DNA of 64,000 nt, taken from Ecdyonurus torrentis. Lineage: Eukaryota > Arthropoda > Insecta > Ephemeroptera > Heptageniidae. Of this stretch, positions 37,145-51,295 are shown one piece after another (the first letter of the stretch is position 1; each line of letters opens with the position of its first letter). A program made the translations under genes and the position numbers. Location of the stretch: the NCBI GenBank assembly GCA_949318235.1, contig OX439128.1, positions 50,468,491 to 50,532,490 of the forward strand. Reading direction: 5' to 3'. The notes beneath the pieces are model-generated. The model had not been told where the DNA came from. It did not search any database and was given only the letters and a program-made list of their open reading frames with translations.

Positions 37145-39059
37145 GGGATGACATAATATAGATGTATGAACGATGATCCCATCTCAAGAGTTATCCTTTT
37201 ATTGTGAATACCAAATTCCTTTCACATCTTTGAAATAAAACTCTAATATACCTTTATTTGCGTATAATGTAAGGTAATATAGTTATCCAATATATATTTA
37301 CCTTGATTTTTCCAAGTATTAATATAGAATAAGAAGTTTGTGTAAATATTTCAGATTAAAAAAATTCTAATAAAATGGTATTTCAAATATTTGCTATATA
37401 TGTACATTCAAGGATAAAATTCCAATATTAAATTGTTCATCGATTTTTATTTTTTAATTTCGCCTTGTTTCCACTAACGTTGCATCCTGTTGGTTATGCA
37501 GCCAGTCGGGCACACAATACATGTCATGACGTGAAACACATGCAAAGCTATACGTGCATTGCATTGTGGTAGTGAGCTTACAAATATGCAAATAAGCTTT
37601 GTTATACAGTATGTATGTAACACATTGTCTAGGTACAGTATACAAACAAAGACAAGACAGACAATTGAACAATAAATAGAGCAGATAATAATGCGCATAT
37701 ATTTAAAACTTTTTTTTTTTTTTTTTTTTTTTTTTAATGTCACCGTGCTCTAATTTTTAATACTATTTATTTTAATACTTTAGACATTATACAAAAGCAA
37801 ATGTGTTTATTTTAGTGATTATAACATTAGCCTTTAATATAATTGAACCTGAACTAAACATTATTAAATTAAATAATAAATGAAAAATAAAAACGTAATT
37901 AATTTTTTTTTATTCTTTATTTTTTACTTTAATTAAATTATTACTTAAATTCAACAACGCCAAAAAGTATTTAAGTTAAAGTAAGCATAAATATTGTACA
38001 AAGAAAATGTAAAAGCTCTTCATTATGAGATTTAGAGTGTGTTAAACTCGATCAGAATCTGTCACTTTTTACGTTCTATATAAAAGCATCAACTAGAGAG
38101 GAGAGAATTCTAAGAGAAAGAGAGAGAGAGAAAATCTCTTGAGATCCCATAAGAGAAGCCCTTGACTTGATATATACGTGCAAAATCAAACGCCGCTTTG
38201 TAACACAAATTCGAACACCATCATCATCATGATGATGACAAGAGAAGCAGAAGAAGAGAACAAAAAATATGCATATTATAGATTTCGAGGGGAGAATAAA
38301 ATAGATGGATCAAGTGTCAAACACAGATGCATAATAATTAAAAATCTATATACCTCTGCGAATAATGATTCTAATAATCATCTTTATATTATGAAACATC
38401 ATTTATATTGAGAGCTAGAAAAGAAATTTTCACGTTTATATCCGCTTTGTTATCATTACTGTTTTTATCATAATAATTATCGTTTTTTTTTTTTCGTTTT
38501 TTTTTAATCTCCTTCCTTCTTGTATTGCTAAAAAAAATTGAATACTTCTTTAATTATGAATATTTATAAAATATATAATATAATAATTTGTTCTCATTAA
38601 TTTTTCTTTCAATTTAAACTATAAAAATTGGAATAGCGTAAAATGTTTCTACAGTATATATATTTTTTATATAGGTATGCATAAAATTAATATTAATAAA
38701 AGTTGATTCAAAATTAACATACTTTAATAATAATATACTGTCTGTATTTATATAGCGAAGAGAATTGTGAATAAAATCTACCATCTGAAACAATATAGAA
38801 CATAGCGAACAATATTATTTTAACATTTAATAATTGACGCATAATATGAATTCATTAAATAATTCAACAGTGCAAAATTTTAATATATCCAGTAGAAACT
38901 TTTATACCTTTATATTCTCAGTAACTTAAATTAAACTTAAATATAGTTAAAATAAATTATTAAATTTATGCTGAATTGTTGTTATGTAGCAGAAATGTTG
39001 ATCTTTTCAAATTACATAAATAATTATATTTATAAAAATATTTATCATACTTTTCAAAC
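37145..39059. other. Intron 1 stretch, nothing recognisable
   Basis: AT-rich. A slightly GC-richer patch at 37460-37660 and another at 38160-38300 show open frames but no recognisable protein. Confidence 0.55.
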
Positions 39060-39276
39060 AAAGGATACATTACGTAATTTATGCTGCATTGAACAACTCA
39101 CTATATTGTTGATCAGAAATATTAATATTTTGTAATAACATAATTATTTATTCTGAATATCTCATGTTATGTAGTATAATCACTATGCAATATAGCATAA
39201 TTTATGATGGTTTGCATAAACGTTGCTGCATCGAGCTAACATAAATATTACGTATTTTTGTCCGTGTAAAGTACAG
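39060..39276. mobile_element. MITE family E, best copy
   Basis: The left edge TACGTAATTTATGCTGCATTG and right edge GAGCTAACATAAATATTACGTATTTTTGTCCGTGT are imperfect inverted ends (outer CACGGAC on the minus strand). The middle is rich in ATAGCATAATTTATG. It has no ORF. Confidence 0.6.
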
Positions 39277-39712
39277 TATAACGTATTTATATGATACTGT
39301 ACAGCGTGATTGCTATATTTAATATTGCGGATGATATTGTAATTATTATAAATATTGTAAATGTTAACCTTACCAGATGTATTATCTTGAATACTATATA
39401 TATGACTTTAGGAACAAACAAATGAAATAAACAATTTTGAATCTGGCTAGTAAAACTATTACGTATTTATTTTCCTCCGAAGAAGCTTATTGGTGCATGA
39501 AATGCATTAGCACATTACAGGTGTAAATAATTCCTCATTCCCTATATTTTAGCACTACAAGACCATGCTTAAGATATTATATTATTATATATTTGTTTCT
39601 GTTTTGAAAAAAGCTATCATACTGCACCAAGACCGATTTAAAAAAAAAAGTTAATGTTCAATTTTTTCCACTGATAACTTCTATTACTTTTTTATTTTCC
39701 AATAAAGTCTGC

Positions 39713-39715
<3 letters not shown>

Positions 39716-39787
<72 letters not shown>
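39716..39787 (+). repeat. (GA)n tract
   Basis: About 72 bases of perfect GA. Confidence 0.95.
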
Positions 39788-39790
<3 letters not shown>

Positions 39791-41890
39791 CCGAGTAAAA
39801 AGAATAAAAAGTATCTTTAAATACCAATAAATATCAATAAATAAAAACTTGACCATAGTTTGCGTCATCATTTTATATATAAATATAATAAGACACAGAC
39901 AGTGTATAGAGCACCTGGTGTTTTGTATCGAGCTATTCAAGTGAATTCTCTCTCTTCTATACTGGGGTATATTTTGAGTCGAGAAATAAAATGTCCAGAG
40001 CACGCAATCAGAGCACGGAAACCAGCAGCAGTGCTTTGTCAATTTTAACCTTTGTCTATACCCGTAATGAAATATAAAATGAAGTAACTTTTGAACTTTT
40101 TAACTTTCAGTGTTAGTAATTATACGAATTTATTATCCAAAATATAATTGATTTTAACATGTACAATACCTTATACATAAAGCTAATTTAATTTTTTTAA
40201 TTCCATTTACTGATATTAAAATATTAAATCATTATTCATTCAATTTTTTTTTTCTGTATACGATAAGTAATACTTTTCCAAGTTGTAATTTATAAAAACG
40301 GTTAACCTTTTTTTTTTTTTTTTCACATTTCAACTACCACGTTATGCATTATCTTTATTATAAGGAAAAACGATTTGTTCTCAGAGAGAGAGAGGACATT
40401 GACTGAAACTTATCAGTATCTGTGTAATATATTGGAAACTTTAGAGCAAAAAGAACTACGTTGAAAGAAGAAAAAAAGGTTGCACTTTTGCTGCATCTCG
40501 CTTGTGTGATGTGAGACATAAAGTTACACGTTTGTCAATATTGCAAGCCAAGGTTTATTGATATTTTTTATTATTATCCACTCTCTAGGCTGGCGTCAAC
40601 GTTTTCTTGGCGTCTGTCTGCTATACATAGTGTCTCTCGCTAACAGTGACTGATAAAATCAAATAATTCTCTTTTATGTACCAGCTGGACATTATACTTT
40701 GAACATGAAGAGATTTCTTCACATTTTGCTCTTTCAACTAAGCTAAATCAACTGTGGTTTTTATATGTCAAACACTTATCATAGTCATTTTACACTCTCT
40801 TTTTTCTCCACTTTTTCGTTTATTGTTAATAGATTAGTTACAACAGTTAGCTGCAGACGTCTCCATTCTCTATTTTGGCATGGTGAATGCCGGGCTGTAT
40901 TTTCGGTCTGTTAGACTAAACTGAACTTCATGGTCATGATAAAAATAAGAAGTGAACATGAGCAAAAACTTCGGCAGCTCATATGTTACAATTCTATATT
41001 ACATTGATTGGTCAATGGTAGAAATGTAGCACACATTGCACAATATGAAATAACAATACAAAGTTAAAACAATTCAAATTATTGATATTGTCACTTATCT
41101 TATAATATTAATTATTTCAACAGTGGTATCATTTTTTCCCTCAAGTTTTACTTGTGAAAGAAATTTAAATACATGAACGGCATGAAATGTTATAAATATT
41201 TATTTTTTCATTTTACTGGAGTTGTGATAAATTATGTAATCATGTGATAGTTACCAAATTATCAAATTACTTATATATCATAATTTTAGATATGTTGTAA
41301 TAATATCTACATGAAGTGTTAAATAAACGATGTACATAAAAATGTGTTAATGTTTTATAATTTGATAACATTACAATTTTATAACATGATTTTTATTTTT
41401 CATGCACACAAGCGTGACAAAAGAGCAACCAGGTTACATGTTGATTGATGTAAAAAAAAAAAAAGTTATTCGTGTATGTTCACGTGTTTCCATTAATTTT
41501 TGTTGTATTAAAAAAAAAAAAAAAAAAATTTCCATTTCAATACTTTCTTTTATGTATTATAAAATTTTAACAAGAGTATAGAAAGAAAATTTTATTTAAA
41601 TAATTTGGTAAAAGTAAAGAATAAAAGACTTTGAAATTGGAAAGAAAAAAAATATATACTTTTTCAATTTCTTTTCTTTATTGGAATGAGATTGAATTTT
41701 ATTCAGATGAAAATTCGATATTAACTTTTATAATGAATTCAATAAAGTTGAAAATTATTATATAATACAAAGTTGTGTTTTTATTTTAATGACTGTTTTT
41801 AAATGTGTAGTGCAATTATCAACCATATTTCTTACTATTCTCAGTCTTCATGTATTTCAGTCGTTATTGCAATGTCAATTATTAATAAAT
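39788..41890. other. Intron 1 stretch, nothing recognisable
   Basis: The patch at 40490-40990 is less AT-biased (GGCTGGCGTCAACG, GAATGCCGGGCTG) and could be conserved or regulatory, but I cannot identify it. The rest is AT-rich. Confidence 0.5.
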
Positions 41891-42298
41891 TTAAAGCCCT
41901 TGTCAACTTACTTTTTTATCATTTAGAATACTAGATTGATAATTACCATACCTTATTATCCATGAATTAGACATCAACACGTTGATTTTGTATTAATTTT
42001 CGTTTATTTGCCTTTTTGCCGGTTATATCACGTATCTGACGTCACAATGTACCGATGGGGCCGTGATAGGGGTAAAGAACTTGAGGGAGGAGCTTAAATT
42101 TATCACGTGACCAGAGCGGTGTCTGTGATTGGCGGTGGTACATTGTGACGTCAGATACGTGATATAACCGCAAAAAGGAAAATAAACGAAAATAAATACA
42201 AAATCAACGTGATGGTGTCTAATTCATGGATATTAAGGTATGGTAATTATCAATCTAGTATTCTAAATAATAAAAAAGTTAGTTGACAAGGGCTTTAA
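41891..42298. mobile_element. MITE family F (408-base foldback, TTAAAGCCCTTGTC ends)
   Basis: Left arm 41891-42050 and right arm 42147-42298 are almost perfect reverse complements: TTAAAGCCCTTGTCAACT against AGTTGACAAGGGCTTTAA, continuing through GATAATTACCATACCTTA and ACGTATCTGACGTCACAATG. A GC-richer loop of roughly 95 bases (GGGGCCGTGATAGGGG...) separates them. TTAA flanks both edges. The high arm identity suggests a young copy. Confidence 0.85.
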
Positions 42299-42480
42299 GT
42301 ATTTTTCTTCCGAAGTAAAGTTTGTTGAATAATTCATACTTCGCTTGCAGAACATGCATTTGCATTTATTACTACGAGTAAAATTATTTTCTTTGCATGA
42401 TTTATATGGCATATTATAAAATATAACAATTTGTATAGAATAGTTGCATAAAATTACGCCTTTGTGCCATGTTTGAGAAT

Positions 42481-42777
42481 AAAAGGTGGTTGCATTCGTA
42501 TAAAAAAAAATAGACGCCTTATAAAGGACTAAATAAATAATAGGAAAATGACACATTTTGCCAGTTTAAAAATACTTATAGCAAAGTTTTTGAGAGCATT
42601 GATGCTGTTCACAGGTTCAATTTGATTTTCAAGTATCTGAGAGACATAATAATAATAATAACAAAAAAGTTCCAATAAGAAATTAGCCAAAAATCACATT
42701 TATGCTATGCAATTTTATTCATTGCTACAGTATGGCGTCAAAGTGCATTCAGTATGACGTCATGTCATACCCTATAA
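42481..42777 (+). mobile_element. MITE family G, copy 1
   Basis: Its left edge (GGTGGTTGCATTCGT) and right edge (ATGACGTCATGTCATACCCTATA) match the family pattern of CTATAGGGTGG termini. The inner landmarks are TTTAAAAATACTTA, TTTGAGAGCATTGATGCTGT and AGTATGGCGTC. About 300 bases, non-coding. Confidence 0.75.
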
Positions 42778-43988
42778 TGTCCTGCATGACAAATAAAATT
42801 TGACCTTTTATGTATGAAAATTAACATATATTATTATTATAATTATTAATGTAAATATTATTATATTTAAAACGTAATTTTACCAAACGTATAGTTAAAA
42901 AGTAAGTTGAGTTAAATTTTATGTTGAAAAAAAAAAAAAAAAAAAAAATCTGTACTCGCGCGGACAAAAATAATTGTGTATAAATAAAAAATAATAATTA
43001 TGCTATTTCGTCTAAATTTAGCAACATTTATGCATAACAACATTATTTCAAGCACGCTCATGTAATAATAATTCACAGTTAATTTACAATTTTTTATAAT
43101 ATATATTTTATCCATGGTGTAACTTTTCGCTTACATGACGTCTAAGCGAGTAAAAATCTCCTCCCTCCCCCCCTATAGAGTACTCTACTTATTGTAACTA
43201 TGAACTACCGGGGTCAAAAGTAAAATGTCTTATTCTTCATTTTATATAATAATAATTCATGTTTGTATGATATTTTTCCCCTATCAATGAATGTCTAAAT
43301 TGATTGATTTTAATAAAACCACAATTAGCCTATAGGACATAAAAGTCAATTATATTTAATAGACAGTATACAAATATTTATTTAACCTCAACGTGATAGA
43401 AATTTTGATGATGAGTTACGTCATTTTATTGATCATTTATACATTTATGAACTTTTTTGTTTTAAGATTTTACCTCCCTTGCTCTCAAGCTTAATTAATT
43501 ATTTACCTTGTAAATTGAACTTTGCTCTTGGCTATTATGAAATTAATGTAGGCAAATTTTGTAATTTGAATTTGCTATATATGTTACAATGTTATAAGGC
43601 GTACAAACGTTGTGATGAAAAATTTTATTATGTTATAAATTCATATTTTCTAAAATTCATATTAAGAAATAGTTTTTCATGGTCTGATGGTCTTCTTCAA
43701 TTAAAATAATAATAATAAAAAGATCAGGTTTTTTGTCTGTAGATCTTCTGGCAGACATTCATATTTTTGCGTAAACAGACAAAAGGTATAAGTATAGGCC
43801 CCATTGCACATTCGTGCGCTTTGTCACCATGTTTGTGGTGCCTAATGCATTGTCCAGCATATTGAAACATCACTTTTCCTCAATTGTCGCATAAATAAGA
43901 GTTCGACTGTAATTTTTTTTTCTCATATTCCTCTAGCTTATAAGGTGCTAGAAATAATGCTCAGATTGAGCTTTAAAGCTTAGTTTGC

Positions 43989-44021
<33 letters not shown>

Positions 44022-44119
44022 CGTTTCTCCTATGCTGACCTGAGTATTTCTTACCAACAAAATGACGGCTTTTAAATATGAGTGCAACCGGTCTATAGGC
44101 AAGTTAAAATTTCTTGATA

Positions 44120-44157
<38 letters not shown>

Positions 44158-44647
44158 TGTACAGGAATCTTCAAGAGTCGACGTTAAATAACGTTATTAT
44201 ACTGCATATAAATATAGATAAGAATATAAGAATAAAATTTCAAATTGTTACTATTGTAAAACAGTTGAGTTGAATTCAGTCATGGTTTGCAACCTGATTT
44301 TGCTCAAAAAAAGCCATTAATTGTCATTATTTTTAACAACATCGTATTTATAAAATAACATTTTCATGCACAGTGTCTGTACATGGACTGTATTTTCCAG
44401 TCAATAATAACATGTTGAAGCCTCTGGGCAGTGATTGCTTTCATCCACCCCCCCCCCCCCCCACCCCCCTGCAGTATCAGACTGCCCTGAAGCGTGTAAG
44501 CGTTGGCAAATACAATTTCAAACACTATTCTATATCCCTTCATTGGGAAAAAAAATCAATTTTCAATTTCAGCACCTATCTGTTATATTTCTATAATATT
44601 GTTATACCAATCATTAAAATATATTATTTTTATTTTATAATATAGAT

Positions 44648-44938
44648 TATAGGGTGGCTGCATTCATATAAAGTTGACGCCATATATGAGCACTAAATAA
44701 CAAGGGCATAATATGAGAAATGTCACATTTTGTCACTTTAAAAATACTTAGTAATATATTTTTGAGAGCTGTCAGGTTGAATTAAGTTTTCAAATACGCG
44801 AGAAAAATTATAATAATAACTACAATTTTTCAAAGAAAATATAGGTATACATTATTTGTCCTAAAAGTAATGTTGATCATTGCTCTAGTATGGCGTCGAA
44901 GCGCATTCAATACGACGCCATGTGCATAAACCGTATAG
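44648..44938 (+). mobile_element. MITE family G, copy 2
   Basis: It begins TATAGGGTGGCTGCATTCAT and ends near CCGTATAG. It shares CACTTTAAAAATACTTAG, TTTTTGAGAGC, AGTATGGCGTCGAAGCGCAT and TACGACGCCATGTG with the other copies. Confidence 0.75.
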
Positions 44939-45633
44939 CACTGAGTTCTACTATGGAGTTTGATTTTAATTTTTACATTTTATATTCAAAAAAGGAATAA
45001 AAAAAACTTCTACTAGTTTTAATATAATTTATAAGTTTCTTAAAAGATGTAATAGAAGCTAAAGTTTTAGTTGCTCAAGGCAGAAATTTAATTTCTAGAT
45101 AAGTGTCATCAAGTTAAAGTATACTTAACGTTCTCTTTAGCATTTACTATAATATATTATAATTATATTATTATCATAACTTGTCACATTTACAGAAACT
45201 AAATAAAAAAAAAAAAAAGAATTGAGCTTCACTTGACTTAGAAGTTAAAATAAACTATACAATTGACATATATTTACTGGAAGGGAAAAGAAAAGTATTA
45301 ATATAGAAGTGTTGGGAAATTAGTTTTGAAATTGTGTCGTTTCCATGGTCTGAGCGAGATTTCCGTGATTGCCGTCGTGAAGGCAGGAACTAACATTTTT
45401 GACGTCACTATAACCGCAGATTACAAAATATAAGTCAGTTATTTTCAAATAACCACGTATAATATATTTTTATATAAATTAAATACTTGTATAATTCTTA
45501 GTTGTATATAATATTATTTTAAAACTCGTATATATAATAGTATACCAAGACCAAAGCAGTAAAATGCACCAAGGAATAAATTTTATTCAATGGAGATTTT
45601 GGTGAAGCGCGCCGAAAAAGCTTAGTGCAATGT

Positions 45634-45667
<34 letters not shown>

Positions 45668-45993
45668 AGAAAACAACTGTAGTAAAGCCAGAAATATTTA
45701 AATTTGGATATTAGACGAACTGTTACGTAATTCAAAATTAAAACATTCAAATTCAAAAGTCTTTATTTCTCTCTTTCCTTTAATCATACAATACAATGTG
45801 CAATACAATATCAGTATTTCAATCTGATATAGAACATTTGAAGAGTTTTTCATCACCGATAATATCTATTAACTGAAAAAAAGCATATTTTTATTACGAT
45901 CAACTGCAGTAGACTATACGAGACTTGGTATATTATATTGTCTTAACTATGTTGTACAACAAAGTTCTTTTGCACCATACTTAAGAAATAAAG

Positions 45994-46300
45994 CAGTGTA
46001 TGCATTCATGTTAAAGTCAACGCCATGTTGGATAACTCAATAACATGGGTGACATAGAAAAATAACTCATTTTGCCAATTTAAAAACACTATATGCAATA
46101 TTTTTGAAAGCATTGATGCTGTAAATATGTTGAATAAGTATCTCAAGTATTTGAGAAAAATAGCAATAACAAAAAATTGACTGATTTTTCAAAGAAAATG
46201 ACCTTAAACGAAGTTTGTCCTACGCTGAGCAATGTTGTTCACTACTCCAGTATGGCCTCCAAGCGCATTAAACATGACGTCATGTGGATCCACCCTATAG
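45994..46300 (+). mobile_element. MITE family G, copy 3
   Basis: Landmarks are ATGCATTCATGTTAAAGTCAA, AGCATTGATGCTGT, CTACTCCAGTATGGCCTCCA and a clean right terminus CCACCCTATAG. The open frame at 46177-46398 falls across this repeat and is not a gene. Confidence 0.75.
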
Positions 46301-46619
46301 ACGGTCAGCAAGAAGCATACTTCATAATTTGTCAATTTTCTTTCATTCCATGTGTGATAATTTTTAAACTTCTTTTTATTTTTTTAAATTATTTTTAATA
46401 TGAGAATAATGTGCATTTTTTAAATTTACCATAATATTACCGTAATATAAGCTGCTTTAAGATATGATATTAAATTTCATGTTCTTGAATCACTGTAGCT
46501 TATACGGTAACTGAAAACCATAATATTTATAGAGGCCATTAAAATATTTTAACAAAAATTTAACTGCAATATTTTTTGTATAGAATGAGTGTGTTTTTTT
46601 ACTATATAGTACAGCATAA

Positions 46620-46922
46620 ATATAGAGTGTGTGTTTATGGCGTCATAATAAATTCGATTCGATACCATAATTGAGCAACGATTAGCATATAGGACAAACG
46701 TAGATTTTTGCTATTGGAAAATAAGTAATTTTTTTTCATTTTATTATTTTCCTTGCATACTAATTCAACTTGTTAATATAGCATCAATTCTCTCAAAAAA
46801 AAAAAAAAAAAAAAATCCAAAGTATTTTTAAAGTGGCAAAATGTGCCATTTTCCCATACCGACCCATGTTATTTAGTACTCACTTATGGCGTTGACTTTA
46901 ACATGAATGAAACCACCCTATT
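46620..46922 (-). mobile_element. MITE family G, copy 4 (reverse)
   Basis: Read on the minus strand it begins TAGGGTGGTTTCATTCATGT and continues AAAGTCAACGCCATAAGTGA, CAAAATGTGCCACTTT-like and TGAGAGAATTGATGCTAT blocks of the family. A poly-A expansion (46797-46815) lies in the middle. Confidence 0.7.
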
Positions 46923-47661
46923 AAAAAAAAAGTGTTACCAATAATTACTCAATAATAATTAATTAACTAATACTATTAATCAATAATATTTCTATATATG
47001 GGAAGGGGGAAGTAGTCAACATTTTTTTCATCACTTTTGAAAATCTTACAAGAATAAAAATTAAAAGCAGAAAAAAAAATGTAAAAAGTTTTTGAATTTC
47101 TGCTTGTGACAATAAAAGTTGATCCAATGAACCGAAGTTTTTCTTACTCTGTTGCCCATACATTCTGTAAAACTTTTTTTCTTTTTGATATATTTTTTTC
47201 TTTCAAACATAAGGCAACACAAAAGCACATTGTGTCAAGATATAAAAAAAAAGAGAGAAACAACAACTTATATTTATGATTGAATTTATTCTCTATTTTC
47301 TTCTTCTTTCTTTTCTATTGTAAGTTTGGAAGTAAAAAGTCATGTAATAACATTTTTATGTTGAAGTCTTACGTTAGTGTGCGCCTAGATAACGTGCAGA
47401 TAATAAATATAAATAAATAAATAAACAATGTTTCATTCATGATTTTTTTTTCCATGCACGCGATCAATATTGTGCCCACACTGGATTAAAATTGCTTATT
47501 GTAGAGCAAAATAATATATAGAGTTAATTCATAAGCACTTACAGTAAAAATATTTTATATATATAGTCACAGCTTCCTTTCATATATCTCCATTATAGTG
47601 AGAGCTTCTTAATCTATGATGTAACTCGTAAAAAAAAGATGAAGATTATATATAGAGAAAT

Positions 47662-47763
<102 letters not shown>

Positions 47764-48475
47764 CTTGGAATTCAAGTTCTGGCTAGTAAACCGAGTGTTG
47801 CTTCAAGTGGAAACTGTAAGATTGTTATAGACTAACCAGAAATTTTTAATAAATAAAGCCTGTTCACACGTTGCTATGAAAAAAATTGCGTAAAAACTTC
47901 ACTTCACTTTTTTTTTTTTTTTTTTTTTCCTTGGCATAAAAATTATTTTAGCAATGAAAATACTATTTTTAAAACTCATTGTTGTCTTGAACAATTAATT
48001 TTTAATGTAAAAATAAATAGTCACATTTTTTAATGTACAGTATATAATGATAATATAACATTTAAATTTAGCAAAATTATAAAATGGGAGAAATCTTACA
48101 TCAAAAATTGTTTTTTTTTTCCTGCTAGCACAAAATAAAGTGATTTTTTTTTTATCCGTGTGAAAAAAAGAGCAACTTTTATAATATGATAATATGTAAT
48201 TTATTCATTGTAATATATAAATAACCCAAAGTTATTATTTTCATGTATGAAACAGTTAATTTTGTTGTCTTGCTATATAAATTGTATATAAAGTTTATCA
48301 GTGTGTTATTAATTACACAGATCAGAGTTTTAGATAAACAATTAGGCTAAATGCATATTATTAATTATATATAATGTTGATGATATGGTTGGACGATGTC
48401 TATTTTATATTTAACACTTATTAGTGTACGAGATGAAGACACGAGCATGAAGCATGGTGATATATTATGTGTATG

Positions 48476-48477
<2 letters not shown>

Positions 48478-48532
<55 letters not shown>
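48478..48532. repeat. (TA)n tract
   Basis: About 54 bases, preceded by GTATGTATGT and followed by AAACACACC, so flanked by related TG/CA-type repeats. Confidence 0.95.
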
Positions 48533-48536
<4 letters not shown>

Positions 48537-50553
48537 ACACCTATATACCACGGGTATAATATTGATCTTGTTTTAAACACGTCAACATGATTAACGCTTC
48601 ACTCTCCGCAGTCTATTATACTCTAAACTTCTTCTCTTGTATTGTATGTATGTACATATATGCATAGCATGTGTATTATGTATGTAATGTGCTATCGTGT
48701 GTGTTATCTGTACTCTATATAATTTATGTTCAAATGCAAAAAGAAAAGGAAAAAAAAACTCATTCATTAAAAATAAGCAGGTCAAGTGAGGCTTTTAGTT
48801 GTACAGCTTTAAACTATTAATAAAGTATTTTGATAATGATGGTATATTGGTAAAACATGTATGTGTGTGTACGTATTATATGTTTTATAATCGGGGGAAT
48901 TTTAAGATGAAAAACCTTTATATTTTTAACGTCTCCCATATATCTAAAAATTAAGGGAGAGAAGTAACTATTCTTGAGAAGAAAAATTTATGTGAGTTTT
49001 CTCCAATTTCTTAATTAAAATTCTACGAATTGGATGCATTATTATTATTATTTTATTTTATTTTTTTTTCATCGCAGTAAATTTAGTTACGGGTTTTGCA
49101 AATGGGTATATTATGAATCTAGTGAAAAGATTTTGCAACTTTTTATAATACAATTTTGTACTTTTATCGTACATGATTCTGATTTGATAATATAATTTTT
49201 TCTGTCAGTTTATTGTTTAAGAATATGACTTAAAATTTCTCATACCAAGTCATCCTAGAGAAGACTAAGATGCCTTGCTCATACTCAAAAGTTACTTATA
49301 TTTATCCAAGTTCAACAATATACGGTTTTAAAAAGTGTAAATTGATTTATATTATAAAGATTTATTTATTTTTCATCTAGTTTATCACCTCAGAACAAAT
49401 ATATAAATTTTTAGATTCCGATCTTAAATTTAATTTGGCAGTAATTCAATTTAATTTCATAAAATGATAAATCGAAGTATTTAGTAGAAAGAAATACGAG
49501 ATAAAATTTGGCAAAATGTTATATTCTTGAGTCGGTGAATAAAATAAAGTGTTTTGATGGTATTAAGTGAGAGAAAGAGAGAAAGTATGAGTGAGTCAGT
49601 TATCCACCTGTTACGCTCACCTGCCCACGCATTGATACCAGCCAGCCAGGCAGCCAACTGGGTAGGCTAGTATAGTATAGGATGTCACTAGCATACACAC
49701 TTACGTGTAATTTATGTTAATCCTATTGATAACGAACGTTCTTATTGGATGTTACGAGTAAAACTTTTTCCTAGAATTTATTATTAGCTTATGGAACTTT
49801 TATAAAACACGTCAAAGTGGATCTATCAGAATTCATGTTTGTTTTTACTTCGGGATATAATATGTCGTTGGAAAGAGAGAGGAAAAGGAAAAAAAAAAAA
49901 AAAACGGAATGCTAAATGATACGAAATCAGTGAAATCTAACGCCATACGGACGAAAAATAATCACATAATAATTATACTATCATAGCTCAATTTTTAATA
50001 TAGAGTATAATATAACATTTATGATACATTACAACATAGCATATTCATACTATCACAACATTATGTTAAGTATATTAAAATAAATTATGTTTTGCCGAAT
50101 TTAATTACATTATTTATGCACTAATGTAGCAGAAATGAAACTTATATTCCATATATCGCAGCGCTACATAACACCCATTTTACCTATGTTGTCGCTTATT
50201 TTAATTTTTTATTATTTTTATTTTTTATTATTTTATTATTATTATTATTATTATTTTTTACTCACTTTTATTAAAAAAGAGTTGCTATAAATAGTTCAGA
50301 GCAAGATATTCTTTGTGAAATATTGTACGTCTTTTCTTACATCCATTATTATTTAACAAAAAAAAATGCAAAATGCTATTCAATAATCATGAAAGTTACT
50401 TCTTTTTCTCGTTATATAGTAATTTCAAAACAAAAATAAATAATTACTGCTATGATAAAATCTATAACATGATGTGTTTAATTTGCTGTATTATCTCTTG
50501 TTTATAAAAATGAAAAATCAAACAAACAAACAACAACAACAACAACAACTTTG

Positions 50554-50674
50554 TACAGCTCTGGGAAAAAAGTTTACAATCACAGGTTGGCAATCTATAC
50601 AACCAGCCCAATGCTTAGACAAAGCAGGTTGCCTATATTCGTTGCCCATTCGTAAACTTTTGTTCAGAGCTGTA
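50554..50674. mobile_element. 121-base TA-type MITE (TACAGCTCTG ends)
   Basis: It begins TACAGCTCTGGGAAAAAAGT and ends ACTTTTGTTCAGAGCTGTA. The inner GGTTGGCAATC / GTTGCC blocks are also partly inverted. TACAG-type ends next to TA are typical of Tc1/mariner-related elements. Confidence 0.6.
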
Positions 50675-51186
50675 CATTATAATAATATTTTTACATTATA
50701 TAAATAGCAAATAAACAATTGAAATGTATTGAATTTAATAACATTAGTTTATCAATTTACGCGGAGTGTATGTGGTAATAAATTCTAAAAACAACAAATG
50801 TTTTCCGTTATTATTATTGGTGATATATTATAATTTGTATGTGTGTATAAAATTGAATTATGTTTGTTTAGTATCCCATTTTGTTTATCTTTTGTAGTTA
50901 CGTTAATTGAAGAGCACAGACAAGCTGGCTGGATGGTTTGGCAGGGCAGGTTATGTACTTTATCATGTGTATTGATTATTCTCATATATTACCCACAGTA
51001 AAACTTATACGAGTCCTTTAAAGTGACGTAATATACAATTCGAATGAAAGAGGTTCGGATAGTATATAAACACTCTTATGATCATTTCTTATTTATGCTC
51101 TCACAAGTAATGCATCCCGGTATATCAAACTTCGGTATATCGGTCTTCAAACTTTCAGGGATGGTGTCATTTTTGGTCCAAAGACA

Positions 51187-51254
51187 CTTATGGAACACAA
51201 ATTATAACGCTCGAACCAAACTTTTACGGCTTTTACGACCTTTTAAAATTTGCC

Positions 51255-51295
<41 letters not shown>

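Noticed and set aside
43479..43709. 76-codon frame with Tyr/Leu-rich sequence
   Set aside because: No recognisable domain; composition is what AT-rich DNA gives by chance. A LINE fragment cannot be excluded.
46177..46398. 73-codon frame starting MTDFSKKMTLNEV
   Set aside because: Its first half lies within family G MITE copy 3 and other copies have disrupted frames.
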